A stretch of 64,000 bases of DNA, from the NCBI GenBank assembly GCA_963801065.1, contig CAWDDG010000002.1, positions 124,001 through 188,000 on the forward strand. The letters are read 5' to 3'. The notes under the pieces were generated by a model, which saw only the letters and a list, made by a program, of their open reading frames with translations, ran no database searches and was not told the origin of the DNA. Made by a program: the position numbers and the translations under genes. The DNA is from CAWDDG01 sp963801065 (GTDB lineage: Bacteria; Actinomycetota; Actinomycetes; Jiangellales; Jiangellaceae). Shown here in pieces: positions 24,048-36,967 of this stretch; position 1 is the stretch's first letter; each line of letters begins with the position of its first letter.

Positions 24048-25274
24048 TCAACCGAGCAGGTCACGCACGACGGCGTCGGCCAGCAGACGACCCCGCCGGG
24101 TCAGCACCGCCCTGCCTTCGTCGAGCTGCGTCGCGTCGAGAAGCCCGTCAGCGGCGAGTCGGCCGGCCGCGGCACAACCGCCGTCGTCCAGCAGCGCGAC
24201 GTCGAGCCCTTCGACCAGGCGGGTCTCCAACAGGACGCGCTCGACCCGCCGGGTGCCGGCGTCGAGAATCTCCCGCGCGTGGACGGGGCTCCGGCCCGCC
24301 GCGAGTCGACCCGCCCAGGCGGCCGGATGTTTGACGTTCCACCATCGGGTGCCGCCGACGTGGCTGTGCGCACCCGGGCCGACCCCCCACCAGTCGCCGC
24401 CCGTCCAGTACAGCCCGTTGTGTGCGCACCGCGCCGCTTCCGACGTGGCCCAGTTCGACACCTCGTACCAGCCGAATCCCGCTTTCGACAACACGTCGTC
24501 AGCGAGCTCGTACTTGTCGGCCTGGTCGTCGTCGTCGGGCTCCGCGAGCTCCCCCCGCCGGATGCGTGCCGCGAGCTTCGTCCCCTCCTCCACGATGAGG
24601 GCGTACGCACTCACGTGGTCCGGCCCGGCGTCGATCGCTGCGGTGACGCTGACCAGCCAGTCGTCGAGACTCTCCCCCGGCGTGCCGTAGATCAGGTCGA
24701 GGTTCACGTGCCCGAAGCCGGCCTGCCGGGCCTCCCGGACGGCATGCGCCGGGCGCCCGGGCGTATGCACGCGGTCGAGGACGGCGAGCACATGGGGGCG
24801 AGCGCTCTGCATCCCCAACGAGATCCGGGTGAAGCCGGCTGCGAGGAGACCCTCCAACGAGGCGGGTGTCACGGACTCGGGGTTGGCCTCCGTCGTGATC
24901 TCTGCGCCGGGGGCCAGGCCGAACTCGTCGTCCACGGCCCGTAGGACCTTGCCCAGGTCGTCGGGAGGCAACACGGTCGGTGTGCCGCCGCCGACGAAGA
25001 CCGTCGACACCTCGACCACGGCTTCACCGAGGACGGTTCGCGCCAGGCGAAGTTCCGTGACGGCGGCGTCTGCCCAGGATGCCCTGGAGGCTCCGGGCTC
25101 CGGCCCGAGCTCATCGGCCGTATAGGTGTTGAAGTCGCAGTAGCCGCACCGGGTCGTGCAGAACGGCACGTGCAGGTAGATGCCGAACGGCCGCGTTCCC
25201 AGGCCGGCAAGCGACGAGGGCGGCAGCGTCCCGTCGGCCGGCGCCGGTTCACCGTCAGGCAGCGTGGAGGGCAC
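24048..25274 (-). CDS. hemW: Radical SAM heme chaperone/coproporphyrinogen III oxidase-like HemW
   Basis: 408 residues. Radical-SAM cluster motif 'HVPFCTTRCGYCDFNTY' (CxxxCxxC) near residue 40, 'VFVGGGTPTVL', 'TEANPESV', 'RISLGMQSARPHVLAVLDRVHTPG' and 'NLDLIYGTPGES', plus the C-terminal HemW domain. HemW binds heme and inserts it into respiratory enzymes; it is often misnamed HemN. The GTG at 25274 gives the family length. Position near lepA and hrcA is the conserved actinobacterial order. Confidence 0.92.
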   Translation of the reverse strand: MPSTLPDGEPAPADGTLPPSSLAGLGTRPFGIYLHVPFCTTRCGYCDFNTYTADELGPEPGASRASWADAAVTELRLARTVLGEAVVEVSTVFVGGGTPTVLPPDDLGKVLRAVDDEFGLAPGAEITTEANPESVTPASLEGLLAAGFTRISLGMQSARPHVLAVLDRVHTPGRPAHAVREARQAGFGHVNLDLIYGTPGESLDDWLVSVTAAIDAGPDHVSAYALIVEEGTKLAARIRRGELAEPDDDDQADKYELADDVLSKAGFGWYEVSNWATSEAARCAHNGLYWTGGDWWGVGPGAHSHVGGTRWWNVKHPAAWAGRLAAGRSPVHAREILDAGTRRVERVLLETRLVEGLDVALLDDGGCAAAGRLAADGLLDATQLDEGRAVLTRRGRLLADAVVRDLLG

Positions 25275-25383
25275 GTAGCCATTGTCGCCTGCCGAACGGC
25301 GGCGCCGTCGCCTGCCAGAACGGCGACGCTTTACCTCAGGCAAACCTGTGCCTCACCAGGTCCGCCGCGGGTTTCGCCGCAAA

Positions 25384-25530
25384 ATGACGGGTTCGTGACC
25401 GGCCCGAAGGGTTCGGATCGGCCGGGGTTGGCACGCTCCACCGCTGTCAATGGCACGCCCAATCGTTGCTCCAGCGCCTGACTTGTCCGCGTATGTGGAG
25501 CGGTCCAGCGTGCCATTAGGGCCTGAAGCG
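25384..25530. repeat. Intergenic repeat, copy A (~146 bp)
   Basis: About 80% identical by eye to copy B at 25985-26130, same orientation, 601 bp apart. Each copy carries an imperfect inverted pair: TGGCACGCT (25429-25437) with AGCGTGCCA (25507-25515), extended by ACCGCT/AGCGGT after two unpaired bases. The stem is conserved in both copies. Copy A begins 12 bp beyond the stop of the frameshifted gene on the minus strand. Confidence 0.8.
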
Positions 25531-25542
25531 CGACGCTCGGCG

Positions 25543-25924
25543 TCACGGGCGGGCAAGCGCCTTCGTCAACCCTTCGAGATCCTCGACGGTGACCGTCAGC
25601 GCGGGGTGGCCCTTGCGGTTGAGCGGCGACGGCACCTTCTCGCGGAAGTGGATGCACACGCCGGCGTTCGCGTTCGTTCCGAACGTGAGCCCGCCGTCCT
25701 TCATCGAGACCCGGGCGCCGGCCGCCGTCCCACCAGCGGTAGTTCCGGGTGATGTGGGCGCCGTCGACATTCTCGAGCGGGGTCTCGAGCTTGAGCAGGC
25801 CGAACGTCGCCCGCAGCCGACCGTCGTCGGTGAGGGCGACTCCGTCCGTCGCTGGACGAACGCCGAAGACGCCCCAGAAGGCGACCAGCCGCTTGTCGAA
25901 CGAATATCGGTACACCGTGGTCAT
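25543..25924 (-). pseudogene. Frameshifted conserved hypothetical gene
   Basis: The start (ATG 25924) encodes MTTVYRYSFDKRLVAFWGVF... to 'ITRNYRWW'. A 1-bp shift then moves the sequence to another frame reading 'AAGARVSMKDGGLTFGTNANAGV...' to 'LEGLTKALARP'. Removing one G near 25730 (GGTGGG) joins them into a ~126-residue protein of a type seen in actinomycetes with no known function. Either a real frameshift or a sequencing error. It lies between two copies of an intergenic repeat. Confidence 0.75.
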
Positions 25925-25984
25925 GGATGCCTGCTTCCGTTCACAGTGCGGGACGGGCCCGGACGGACCAGGGTGGCAACAACC

Positions 25985-26130
25985 ATGACGGGTTCGTGAT
26001 CGCCAAGAGCTTCGGGTGGGCCGGTTTGGCACGCTCAACCGCTGCAATTGGCACGCTCAACCCTTGCTCCAGCGCCCGATTGGTCCACGTATGTGGAGCG
26101 GTCCAGCGTGCCATTCGGGCCTGGAGCCGG
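25985..26130. repeat. Intergenic repeat, copy B (~146 bp)
   Basis: Second copy of the element described at 25384-25530. Shared blocks include ATGACGGGTTCGTGA at the left end and GTATGTGGAGCGGTCCAGCG near the right. The inverted pair is TGGCACGCT (26027-26035) with AGCGTGCCA (26105-26113). It begins 82 bp beyond the acyl-CoA synthetase stop on the minus strand. Confidence 0.8.
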
Positions 26131-26212
26131 GGGTCACCTGTCGTGCGACAGCCTCGGTGATGCCAGGCACGGGCGGTTTACGCGGTCGCCCGGGCCGTGT
26201 GGGTGGCGGGGG

Positions 26213-28039
<1,827 letters not shown>

Positions 28040-28306
28040 TCGAATCCTCCATGTCCCGGACCGGCACCGATGGGGTCCTGGTGGGGGAACGTTATTGCGT
28101 CGTGGGCTCCGGCGGGAGTCCCTCGGGTGGAACTTTGCCCATTCCAGTGCACTACGAGCATCTCGGGCACCAGCGTACGTCCTCGCGGAGCGCCCGAAGG
28201 CCAGCGTCGCGTCTCCACCAACATCCCTCGAGCCAGACCTGATGTCCGGCGCGCTGGGCCGGGTGAACCTACCCATCGGGCGCACGCGCCGACCGGCTCC
28301 TGTTGG
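28040..28306. other. Intergenic region lepA to acyl-CoA ligase
   Basis: 267 bp without a convincing gene on either strand. The minus strand contains CAATAACGTT (around 28088-28097), the most AT-rich spot and a possible promoter element for the ligase. Nothing else stands out. Confidence 0.4.
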
Positions 28307-30202
<1,896 letters not shown>

Positions 30203-30230
30203 CCCACGCCGCCGCGTCGCCCGGCGTCGG

Positions 30231-31059
30231 TCAGGCGGCGGCCTCGGGGACGGTGCCGCAGGCAACGTAGCCCAGACGCGGCCACCCAGAAGGTGCCCTC
30301 GGCGTCGGCGCGACGCAGCGTCGCGAACCACCGGTCGCGCACGTCGTCGGGAATGAGTTGGGCCTCGGGCGGGATGCTCTCGTCGAAGAACGGGAAGATC
30401 GTCCCGGCGTCCGCCACGGACGTGTAGGTGAACGGCTGGACCCTGACCTCGACATCGACCAGACCCGCCCGTACGAGGCGTCGCCGCAGCGTCCGTCCCA
30501 TGTCAGGCTGCGGCGCGCGCTTGTCGAAATCGGCGGTCACCAGCGCGACCAGGTCCGGATCGTCGACGTCGACGGCCAGCGACCGCCAGTCGGTGTCGAG
30601 GACGCAGACCAGGCCGTCCGACGCGGTGACGCGCACCATCTCCGCCACGGCCAGGCCCGGGTCCTGCAGATGCTGAAGAACCCGCTCACACCGGGTCCGG
30701 TCGAACGAGTCCGCGGCGAACGGCAGGTCGGTGAGGTCGGCGACCTCATATACGACGCCCGATCCCCGGTCCCGAGCGCGGGCAGCGTCGATCATCTGCG
30801 CGCTCACGTCGACCGCGGTCACCTCGCCGTCGGGCCGGACCAACCTGGCCAGCTCGCGCGCGACCTCACCCAGGCCGGACCCGGCGTCGAGCACCCGCAG
30901 GCCCGGACCGACGGCCATCAGCTCGACGGCTGCCGCCCGTTGGGCCCTGATCTCGGGGAGCGCGGCGACCCGGTCCAGGTACGCCATCAGCGCCGGCGCC
31001 AGGCCGGACTGGTCGATCCGAGCGAAGACCCGGCCGGGATCCTCAGGCGTGACCGTCAC
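30231..31059 (-). CDS. SAM-dependent methyltransferase (3' frameshift)
   Basis: Class I methyltransferase: motif I 'LRVLDAGSGLGEVARELA', then 'VTAVDVSAQMIDAAR', 'VYEVADLTDLPFAADSFD' and 'CERVLQHLQDPG'. The substrate is unknown. The uninterrupted frame runs on to 30199 with an Arg-rich tail; deleting one G near 30272 instead gives 'GTFWVAASGYVACGTVPEAAA' ending at 30231, the expected end for the family. The locus length (829 nt) equals a multiple of three plus one, consistent with a single inserted base. Confidence 0.8.
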
Positions 31060-31138
31060 TCGCGAATCATGGCATCAGGGCGGGTAGCCGGCCACCGGCG
31101 TAGATCCCGACTCGCGCGACCCGGGTAGCGTGCGGCGC

Positions 31139-31645
31139 GTGGTCAGCTGGCGAGACGTGGTGAACCAGGTCGTTCGCTCCGCTGTGCCTTCCCGCCTGCG
31201 CCGCAAGCCTCCGGCGCAGCAGGACGAGGTCCCCGGCCGGAGCGGGCCGTTCGCGACCACGCAGGCACATGTGGCCGGGCAGGTCGTGACCTCCTACAAC
31301 CCGGACACCGACGGCGATCCGGACCCCGGCGAGATCGTCTGGACCTGGGTCCCCTACGAGGAGAACGACGGGCGAGGCAAGGACCGGCCGGTACTCGTCG
31401 TCGCGAGGGAAGAGATCGGGACACTGCTTGCCGTCCAGCTCTCCAGCCAGGACCACGACGATGACCGGGACTGGGTGCCGATCGGCAGCGGTGCGTGGGA
31501 CGGAGAAGGGCGCCCGTCATGGGCTCGTGTCGACCGCATTCTGCGCGTGCATGCCGAGGCCATGCGCCGTGAGGCGGCGTCCCTGGAGCGCCAGCGCTTC
31601 GACCGGGTGGTCGCCGCTCTCCGCGACAGGTACGGCTGGACCTGA
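31139..31645 (+). CDS. PemK/MazF-family toxin-like protein, orphan
   Basis: 168 residues from GTG 31139 (GTG 31130 possible). After a basic ~45-residue leader, the MazF-like fold shows 'PGEIVWTWVPYEENDGRGKDRPVLVVAREE' (in parts), 'LLAVQLSSQDHDDDRDWVPIG' and 'PSWARVDRILRV'. MazF/PemK toxins are sequence-specific endoribonucleases. No antitoxin-sized gene precedes or follows it, and these longer actinobacterial members often stand alone, so toxicity is unproven. A short hairpin (31646-31660) follows the stop. Confidence 0.8.
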   Translation: MVSWRDVVNQVVRSAVPSRLRRKPPAQQDEVPGRSGPFATTQAHVAGQVVTSYNPDTDGDPDPGEIVWTWVPYEENDGRGKDRPVLVVAREEIGTLLAVQLSSQDHDDDRDWVPIGSGAWDGEGRPSWARVDRILRVHAEAMRREAASLERQRFDRVVAALRDRYGWT

Positions 31646-31701
31646 GCGCATCGGATGCGCCCGAACGCCGCCCTCGCCCACCGTGGCTCGGGAAAAGACG
31701 C

Positions 31702-33957
31702 CTACGACGTTCCGGTGATGTGTTCGGGGCGCACCGGGACCCGGCGGAGCGCCAGGCCGGTCGCCGCCCGGACGGCCGCAACGATGGCGGGCGTCGAGGA
31801 GACCGTCGGTGGCTCGCCCACACCCCGTAGGCCGTACGGCGCGTGCGGGTCGGCCAGCTCGAGGACGTCGACCGACATCGGGGGCATGTCGAGGATGGTC
31901 GGGATCAGGTAGTCCGTGAACGACGGGTTGCGGATCACGCCGTCGACGACCAGAACCTCCTCCATGAGCGCCAAGCCAAGCCCTTGGGCGGTGCCGCCGT
32001 GGATCTGGCCCAGGATCGCGTCCGGGTTCATCGCCTTGCCCACGTCCTGCGCGGTCGCGATCTCGACCACCTTGACCAGACCCAGCTCGACGTCGACGTC
32101 GACGACTGCCCGGTGTGCAGCGAAGGCGTACTGGACGTGCGCGTTGCCCTGCCCGTTCTCGTCCAGCCGGACCGTCGGCCGGTGCCGCCACTCGACCGTC
32201 TCCTCGACGACAGAACCGTCCGCCAGGGCGTGCAGGTCGGGCGCCCGTCGCAACACCGCCTCGCAGGCGGCCTTGACCGCACCCCCGGTGACGTATGACT
32301 GGCGGGACGCCGAGGTCGAGCCGCCGCTGCCCACCGACGTGTCCGCCGGCAGGATCGTCACCTGTTCGACGCCGAGCTCCGTCCGCACGATCTGCGCCAC
32401 GAGCGTGACCAGACCCTGACCGACCTCCGCCGCCGCGGTGTGCACGCTGGCGACAGGCTCGCCACCGACGACCTCCACCCGCACCCGGGCGGTCGAATAG
32501 TCGTCGAAGCCCTCGGAGAAGCCGACGTTCTTGATGCTCGCCGCGTAGCCGACGGCCCGGGCGACACCTTCGCCGTGGGTCGTGTTCGACACGCCGCCCG
32601 GAAGGTTCCGGATGTCGATGTCGCCGGCGCCGTGCTCCGGCGGGAGTGGTGCGTCCCTCACCCGCTTGAGCAGCTCGGCGACCGGTGCCGCCGAGTCCAC
32701 GACCTGTCCGGTGGGCATCGTGCAACCCTCGGTCATCGCGTTGAGCAGGCGGAAGTCCACCGGGTCGAGCCCCAGCTCGGCGGCCATCCGGTCCATCTGG
32801 GACTCGTACGCGAATGCCGCCTGCACGGCACCGAACCCGCGCATGGCGCCGCACGGCGGATTGTGCGTGTAGACGCCCCAGCAGTCGATGCTCACGTTGG
32901 GGACGTCGTACGGCCCGACGCCGAGCGTGGCGGCGTTGCCGACGACGGCAGGCGTGCTGGATGTGTAGGCACCGCCGTCCAGGATGGTCTCAGCCCGGAC
33001 GAAGACCAGCCGCCCGTCCCGGGTGGCGCCGTGCTCGTAGCGCAGGACCGCAGGGTGGCGGTGGACGTGGCCGAAGAACGACTCCTCGCGCGAGTAGACC
33101 ATCTTGACCGGCTTGCCGGTGCGCAGCGCGAGCATGCAGGCGTGGATCTGCATCGACAGGTCCTCGCGGGCGCCGAAGGCACCGCCGACCCCGCCCAGCG
33201 TGATCCGGACCTTCCCCTCGGGCAGCCCGAGGCACGCGGCAACCTGCGACCGGTCGACGTGGAGCCACTGGGTCGCCACGAAGAGGTCGACGCCGCCGTC
33301 CTCGGCCGGCACCGCCAGTCCGGACTCCGGGCCGAGGAAGGCCTGGTCCTGCATGCCGACCTCGTACTCGCCGGCCACGACGACCTCGGCGACCGCATCA
33401 GGATCGCCCTTGCGGATCGTGAGGTGCCGCACGACGTCGCCGGTGGGGTGGACGCGTGGCGACGCGGCCGGGTCGGTGGCCCGCCGCGGGTCGGTCGACG
33501 CCGCCAGGATCTCGTAGTCGACCTCGATCCGCGTGGCCGCGCGGCGGGCGGTCTCGGGGTGGTCGGCGGCGACGACCGCGACGGGCTCGCCGTGGTAGCG
33601 GGCCGTGCTGCCGCAGAGGACGGGCTGGTCGGCCCGCTCGAGCCCGTAGAGCTTCTCGCCCGGCACGTCGTCGTGGGTGAGCACGGCGTAGACGCCCGGT
33701 GTGGCCAGCGCGGGGCCGACGTCGATGGCCACGATCCGCGCGTGCGGGTGAGGGCTGCGCAGCGTCGCGCCCCAGAGCATGTCGTCGGCCCACAGGTCGC
33801 TCGAGTACGCGAACTCGCCGGTGACCTTGAGCGTTCCGTCCGGGCGCGGAGCACTCTCGCCGACACCGCCGGCGACGACCGCAGCCTCTCGAAGATCTTG
33901 AGACAGGTACGGAGGACGGACCGGCGTTCGGGCCCCGAGTTCAGGAGACGCGACCAA
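31702..33957 (-). CDS. Xanthine dehydrogenase, molybdopterin-binding subunit
   Basis: 751 residues, the large Mo-hydroxylase subunit. Visible: 'GVGESAPRPDGTLKVTGEFAYSSDL' (N-terminal hammerhead), 'GGVGGAFGARED', 'GAMRGFGAVQAAFAYESQMD', 'AAAEVGQGLVTL' and 'GLRGVGEPPTV', which carries the catalytic Glu. It oxidises hypoxanthine/xanthine to urate. It is the last of three genes (FAD, 2Fe-2S, Mo), 3 nt after the 2Fe-2S gene; B. subtilis pucD is the functional analogue. Confidence 0.92.
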   Translation of the reverse strand: MVASPELGARTPVRPPYLSQDLREAAVVAGGVGESAPRPDGTLKVTGEFAYSSDLWADDMLWGATLRSPHPHARIVAIDVGPALATPGVYAVLTHDDVPGEKLYGLERADQPVLCGSTARYHGEPVAVVAADHPETARRAATRIEVDYEILAASTDPRRATDPAASPRVHPTGDVVRHLTIRKGDPDAVAEVVVAGEYEVGMQDQAFLGPESGLAVPAEDGGVDLFVATQWLHVDRSQVAACLGLPEGKVRITLGGVGGAFGAREDLSMQIHACMLALRTGKPVKMVYSREESFFGHVHRHPAVLRYEHGATRDGRLVFVRAETILDGGAYTSSTPAVVGNAATLGVGPYDVPNVSIDCWGVYTHNPPCGAMRGFGAVQAAFAYESQMDRMAAELGLDPVDFRLLNAMTEGCTMPTGQVVDSAAPVAELLKRVRDAPLPPEHGAGDIDIRNLPGGVSNTTHGEGVARAVGYAASIKNVGFSEGFDDYSTARVRVEVVGGEPVASVHTAAAEVGQGLVTLVAQIVRTELGVEQVTILPADTSVGSGGSTSASRQSYVTGGAVKAACEAVLRRAPDLHALADGSVVEETVEWRHRPTVRLDENGQGNAHVQYAFAAHRAVVDVDVELGLVKVVEIATAQDVGKAMNPDAILGQIHGGTAQGLGLALMEEVLVVDGVIRNPSFTDYLIPTILDMPPMSVDVLELADPHAPYGLRGVGEPPTVSSTPAIVAAVRAATGLALRRVPVRPEHITGTS

Positions 33958-33960
33958 GGG

Positions 33961-34428
33961 TCAGCCCGCCTTCCGCGCGGCAGCGAGCCGCACGGCGTCA
34001 AGGATCTTCTCGTAGCCGGTGCAGCGGCACACGTTGCCGGCCAACGCCTCGCGGATCTCGAGGTCGTCGGGCCGGTCCACACGCTGGAGCAGGTCGTGCG
34101 CAGCGACCACGAGGCCGGGCGTACAGAACCCGCACTGCACGGCGCCCGCCTCGACGAAGGCCTGTTGCACCGGGTCGAGCCCCTGGTCGCCGGCCAGCCC
34201 CTCGACGGTGCGGACCTCGCGGCCTTCGGCCTGACCCGCCGCCACCAGGCAGGCGCACACCAACTCGCTGTTGAGATAGACGCTGCACGAGCCGCATTCA
34301 CCCTGCTCGCAGGCGTTCTTTGAACCGGGCAGACCCATCCGTTCACGCAGGACGTAGAGCAGGCTCTCGCCCTCCCAGACGCCGTCGACCTGCTTCTTCT
34401 CGCCGTTGACGATGGCGGTCACTCGCAT
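33961..34428 (-). CDS. Xanthine dehydrogenase, 2Fe-2S subunit
   Basis: 155 residues with both [2Fe-2S] motifs: plant-type 'GSKNACEQGECGSCSVYLN' and 'CACLVAA' near the N-terminus, and the helical 'CGFCTPG' and 'GNVCRCTGYEKI' near the C-terminus. It passes electrons from the Mo centre to the FAD subunit. Spaced 6 nt from the FAD gene and 3 nt from the Mo gene; analogous to PucE. Confidence 0.94.
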   Translation of the reverse strand: MRVTAIVNGEKKQVDGVWEGESLLYVLRERMGLPGSKNACEQGECGSCSVYLNSELVCACLVAAGQAEGREVRTVEGLAGDQGLDPVQQAFVEAGAVQCGFCTPGLVVAAHDLLQRVDRPDDLEIREALAGNVCRCTGYEKILDAVRLAAARKAG

Positions 34429-34434
34429 TGGCGG

Positions 34435-35289
34435 TCACGCCCTCCGATAAGCGGCCCAGGCCCACCCGAGCGTGCGCCGCGCCATGACCGACAGCGTGTG
34501 GAGGCGGTAGCGCGCCGTGCCCCGGACGTCGTCGATCGGCGCCGCAGCATCGGCGACCAGCTCGCCGAAACGGGCGGCCACCTCCGCCGGGAGGTCCTCG
34601 CGGCCGGTCCAGTCCAGCGCATCGGCGGCGAACCACTCGGCCTCGGGCGCCCGCCGCGGTGTGGGCGCGGCGGACCCGATGCCGGTGCCGACCCGGCGTT
34701 CGTCGGGGAACAGGGCCAACCCGAACGACGACACGGCGATCACCATCGAGTTGCGAGTGCCGATCTTGGAGAATTCCTGCGGTCCGGTGGCGGGCCGGAT
34801 CAGGATCGCTTTGATCAGCTCGTCCGGCTCGAGCGCGTTGCGCTTGACGCCGGTGAAGAAGTCGGTCACCGGGATGCGGCGTACACCCCGGGTCGACTCC
34901 ACCTCGACCACGGCGTCAGAGGCGAGCAGCGCCGGATGGGCGTCGCCCGCGGGGGAAGCGGAGCCCAGGTTTCCCCCGACTGTTCCCCGGTTGCGGATCT
35001 GCGGCGAGCCGACGGTCCGCGACGCCTTGGCCAGCCCGGGCAGCCACCCACCCAGCTCGGTGATGACCCGGGTGTACGACACCCCCGCACCCAGCCGGAT
35101 GTGCTCCCCCGCGGTCGCCCATTCGGCCAGGTCGTACACCCGGGTCAGGTCGAGCAGAGCCGTCGGCCGCGTCCGGTCGAAGTTCAGCTCGACCATGACG
35201 TCGGTGCCGCCGGCGAGCGGCACCGCGTCAGGCCGTCCTGCCTTCGCCGCCAGGGCGTCGGCCCAGGTCAGTGGCTGCAGGAACTCCAT
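34435..35289 (-). CDS. Xanthine dehydrogenase, FAD-binding subunit
   Basis: 284 residues from ATG 35289 (GGAGTACGAG just upstream). FAD-binding signatures 'VPLAGGTDVMVELN' and 'VGSPQIRNRGTVGGNLGSASPAGDAHPALLA' (in parts) identify the CoxM/PucC family. It reoxidises the iron-sulfur cluster and reduces NAD+. First gene of the operon, divergent from pucR. Confidence 0.93.
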   Translation of the reverse strand: MEFLQPLTWADALAAKAGRPDAVPLAGGTDVMVELNFDRTRPTALLDLTRVYDLAEWATAGEHIRLGAGVSYTRVITELGGWLPGLAKASRTVGSPQIRNRGTVGGNLGSASPAGDAHPALLASDAVVEVESTRGVRRIPVTDFFTGVKRNALEPDELIKAILIRPATGPQEFSKIGTRNSMVIAVSSFGLALFPDERRVGTGIGSAAPTPRRAPEAEWFAADALDWTGREDLPAEVAARFGELVADAAAPIDDVRGTARYRLHTLSVMARRTLGWAWAAYRRA

Positions 35290-35403
35290 CTCGTACTCCC
35301 CATCGATTTCGTTCGTAGTACAGCGCGCCCCATGCGGCCGGGCCAGCCGCAGGGAGCACGAAAGGTGAGGACCGCGGACCACCATTTCTTGTAGGATCCT
35401 CCA
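35290..35403. promoter_or_regulatory. Divergent xdh/pucR promoter region
   Basis: 114 bp between the two start codons. On the plus strand TAGGAT (35392-35397) lies 6 nt before the pucR GTG, suggesting a leaderless transcript. The direct repeat GGACCGC-GGACC (around 35371-35382) is a possible PucR site. The region is where the regulator should sense purine breakdown; the sites are not proven. Confidence 0.45.
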
Positions 35404-36967
35404 GTGCTGCTGCGCGAGCTGGTGGCCGACCCTGCACTGCGCCTCACCGTGCTCCACGGCGAGCGCCACCTGGACCGGCCGCTGCTCTCGGTCACGACCA
35501 TCGACCTGCTCGACCCGGGCCGCTACCTCCGGCCGGGCGCCCTCGTGCTCACCGGTCTCATGTGGCACCGGCATCCATCGGACAGCGAGCGGTTCGTGGA
35601 GACTCTCGCCAAGCACGACGTCGTGGCCCTGGCGGCGGGCGAGGCGGCGCTGGGCTCGATTCCGGACGACCTGGTCGACGCCTGCAGGCGGCACGACCTT
35701 CCCCTGCTCAAGGTGCCGGTCGAGGTCGCGTTCAGCCAGGTCAGCGATCGGATCGCCAGCGGCCGCGAAGCGGAGAGGGACCGCCGTCTCGCCGCCGCAC
35801 TCGACCGCCAGCGCAAGTTGCTCTCCGCCGTGGCCGAAGGCCGGGGAATCGATGCGCTGCTCTCACTTGTCGCCGACACGGTCGGCGTGCATTGCCGCGT
35901 GATGACGCCGACCGGACGCGACCTCGGTGCAGCGTCGCCCCTGCTCTCAGCGGACCTCGACGCGCTGACCCGCGCGTTCCTGGTGGAGGACCGTTTTCCG
36001 TTGGTCGTCGCGGCCGGCGACGCAACCTACACGGTCCTTCCGGTCGGGTCCCGGCTGACCCATCGCTTCACTTCCTGGTTCCTCGTCTGCGCAGGCGACC
36101 GTCGGGAATGGAGCGATGACCGCAGCGGCGCGGTCGACGAGCTCGCGGATGCCCTCGCGCTGGAGCGGACGCGCCTGACCGACGGCCAGCGGGTCGAGCA
36201 GCGGATCGCCGACGAGGTGATCGCCCTCGTCGCGGCCGGGCAGGCCGGCCGGGCCGAGACTGCGGCCAGGATTCGCGACCTCGGCCTCGATCCCGCCGGT
36301 CCCTTCCTGGCCGTCACGGCAGCGGTCACCGGCCGGCCCGATCTGCTCGACCTGGCCCGCGCGGTCCTGCACGACCTGAGCCTGCATCTCGCCGACGCCC
36401 CACTGACCGGCACGCATGACGACCTGGCCATCAGCCTGGTACCGACGCCCGGGACGGATCACCTGCCACGACTGCGGGCCGGCCTCGCCCGCCTCGAGCC
36501 GGGGTTGCAGCGCCTGCGCCTGGCGGTCGGCATGTCCGCCCTCGCCACGCCCGACGCACTGACCGGAGCGCTGGACGAGGCGCGTCACGCGCAGCGTCTG
36601 GCATCGCTTCGCGGCGGCGCGGCGTCCCTCGTCACCGGTGACGAGTTCACGTCCCATGTTCTGCTGCTCGCAACGGTGCCGGACGACGTCCGACGCGCGT
36701 TCGCCGGCCGCGTGCTGCAACCGGTGCTCGACCACGACGCACGGCACGGCACCGACCTGCTCGACGACTCTCCATGCCTTCCTCGACGTCGACGGCTCAT
36801 GGAGCCGATCGGCCGCGGCGCTGCATCTGCACGTCAACACCGTGCGGTACCGGATCGCCCGCGTCGAGGCGCTGACCGGCAAGGATCTGTCCCGCCTCGA
36901 GGACCGGGTCGACGTGTTCCTCGCGCTGCGGTCGCTGCATCACGGCGCCGCCGGAGCTCCCCCGTGA
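35404..36967 (+). CDS. pucR: PucR-family purine catabolism regulator (one frameshift)
   Basis: About 520 residues. N-terminal PucR domain ('LLRELVADPALRLTVLHGERHLDRPLLSVTTIDLLDPGRYLRPG' in parts), a central GGDEF-like region, and a C-terminal PucR-type helix-turn-helix ('SAAALHLHVNTVRYRIARVEALTG'). The HTH is in another frame: dropping one base near 36767 joins 'HGTDLL' to 'DTLHAFLDVDGSWSRSAAALHLHVN'. The locus is 1564 nt, three-fold plus one. It regulates the adjacent purine genes. Sequencing error is more likely than loss, since many neighbours show the same defect. Confidence 0.85.

Noticed and set aside
25321..25380. Iron box (DtxR/IdeR-like) near the hemW start
   Set aside because: The GGCAAACCTG stretch lacks the required inverted symmetry.
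32440..34323. 627-codon plus-strand frame
   Set aside because: Antisense to the xanthine dehydrogenase genes; composition is the complement of their codons and shows no domain.
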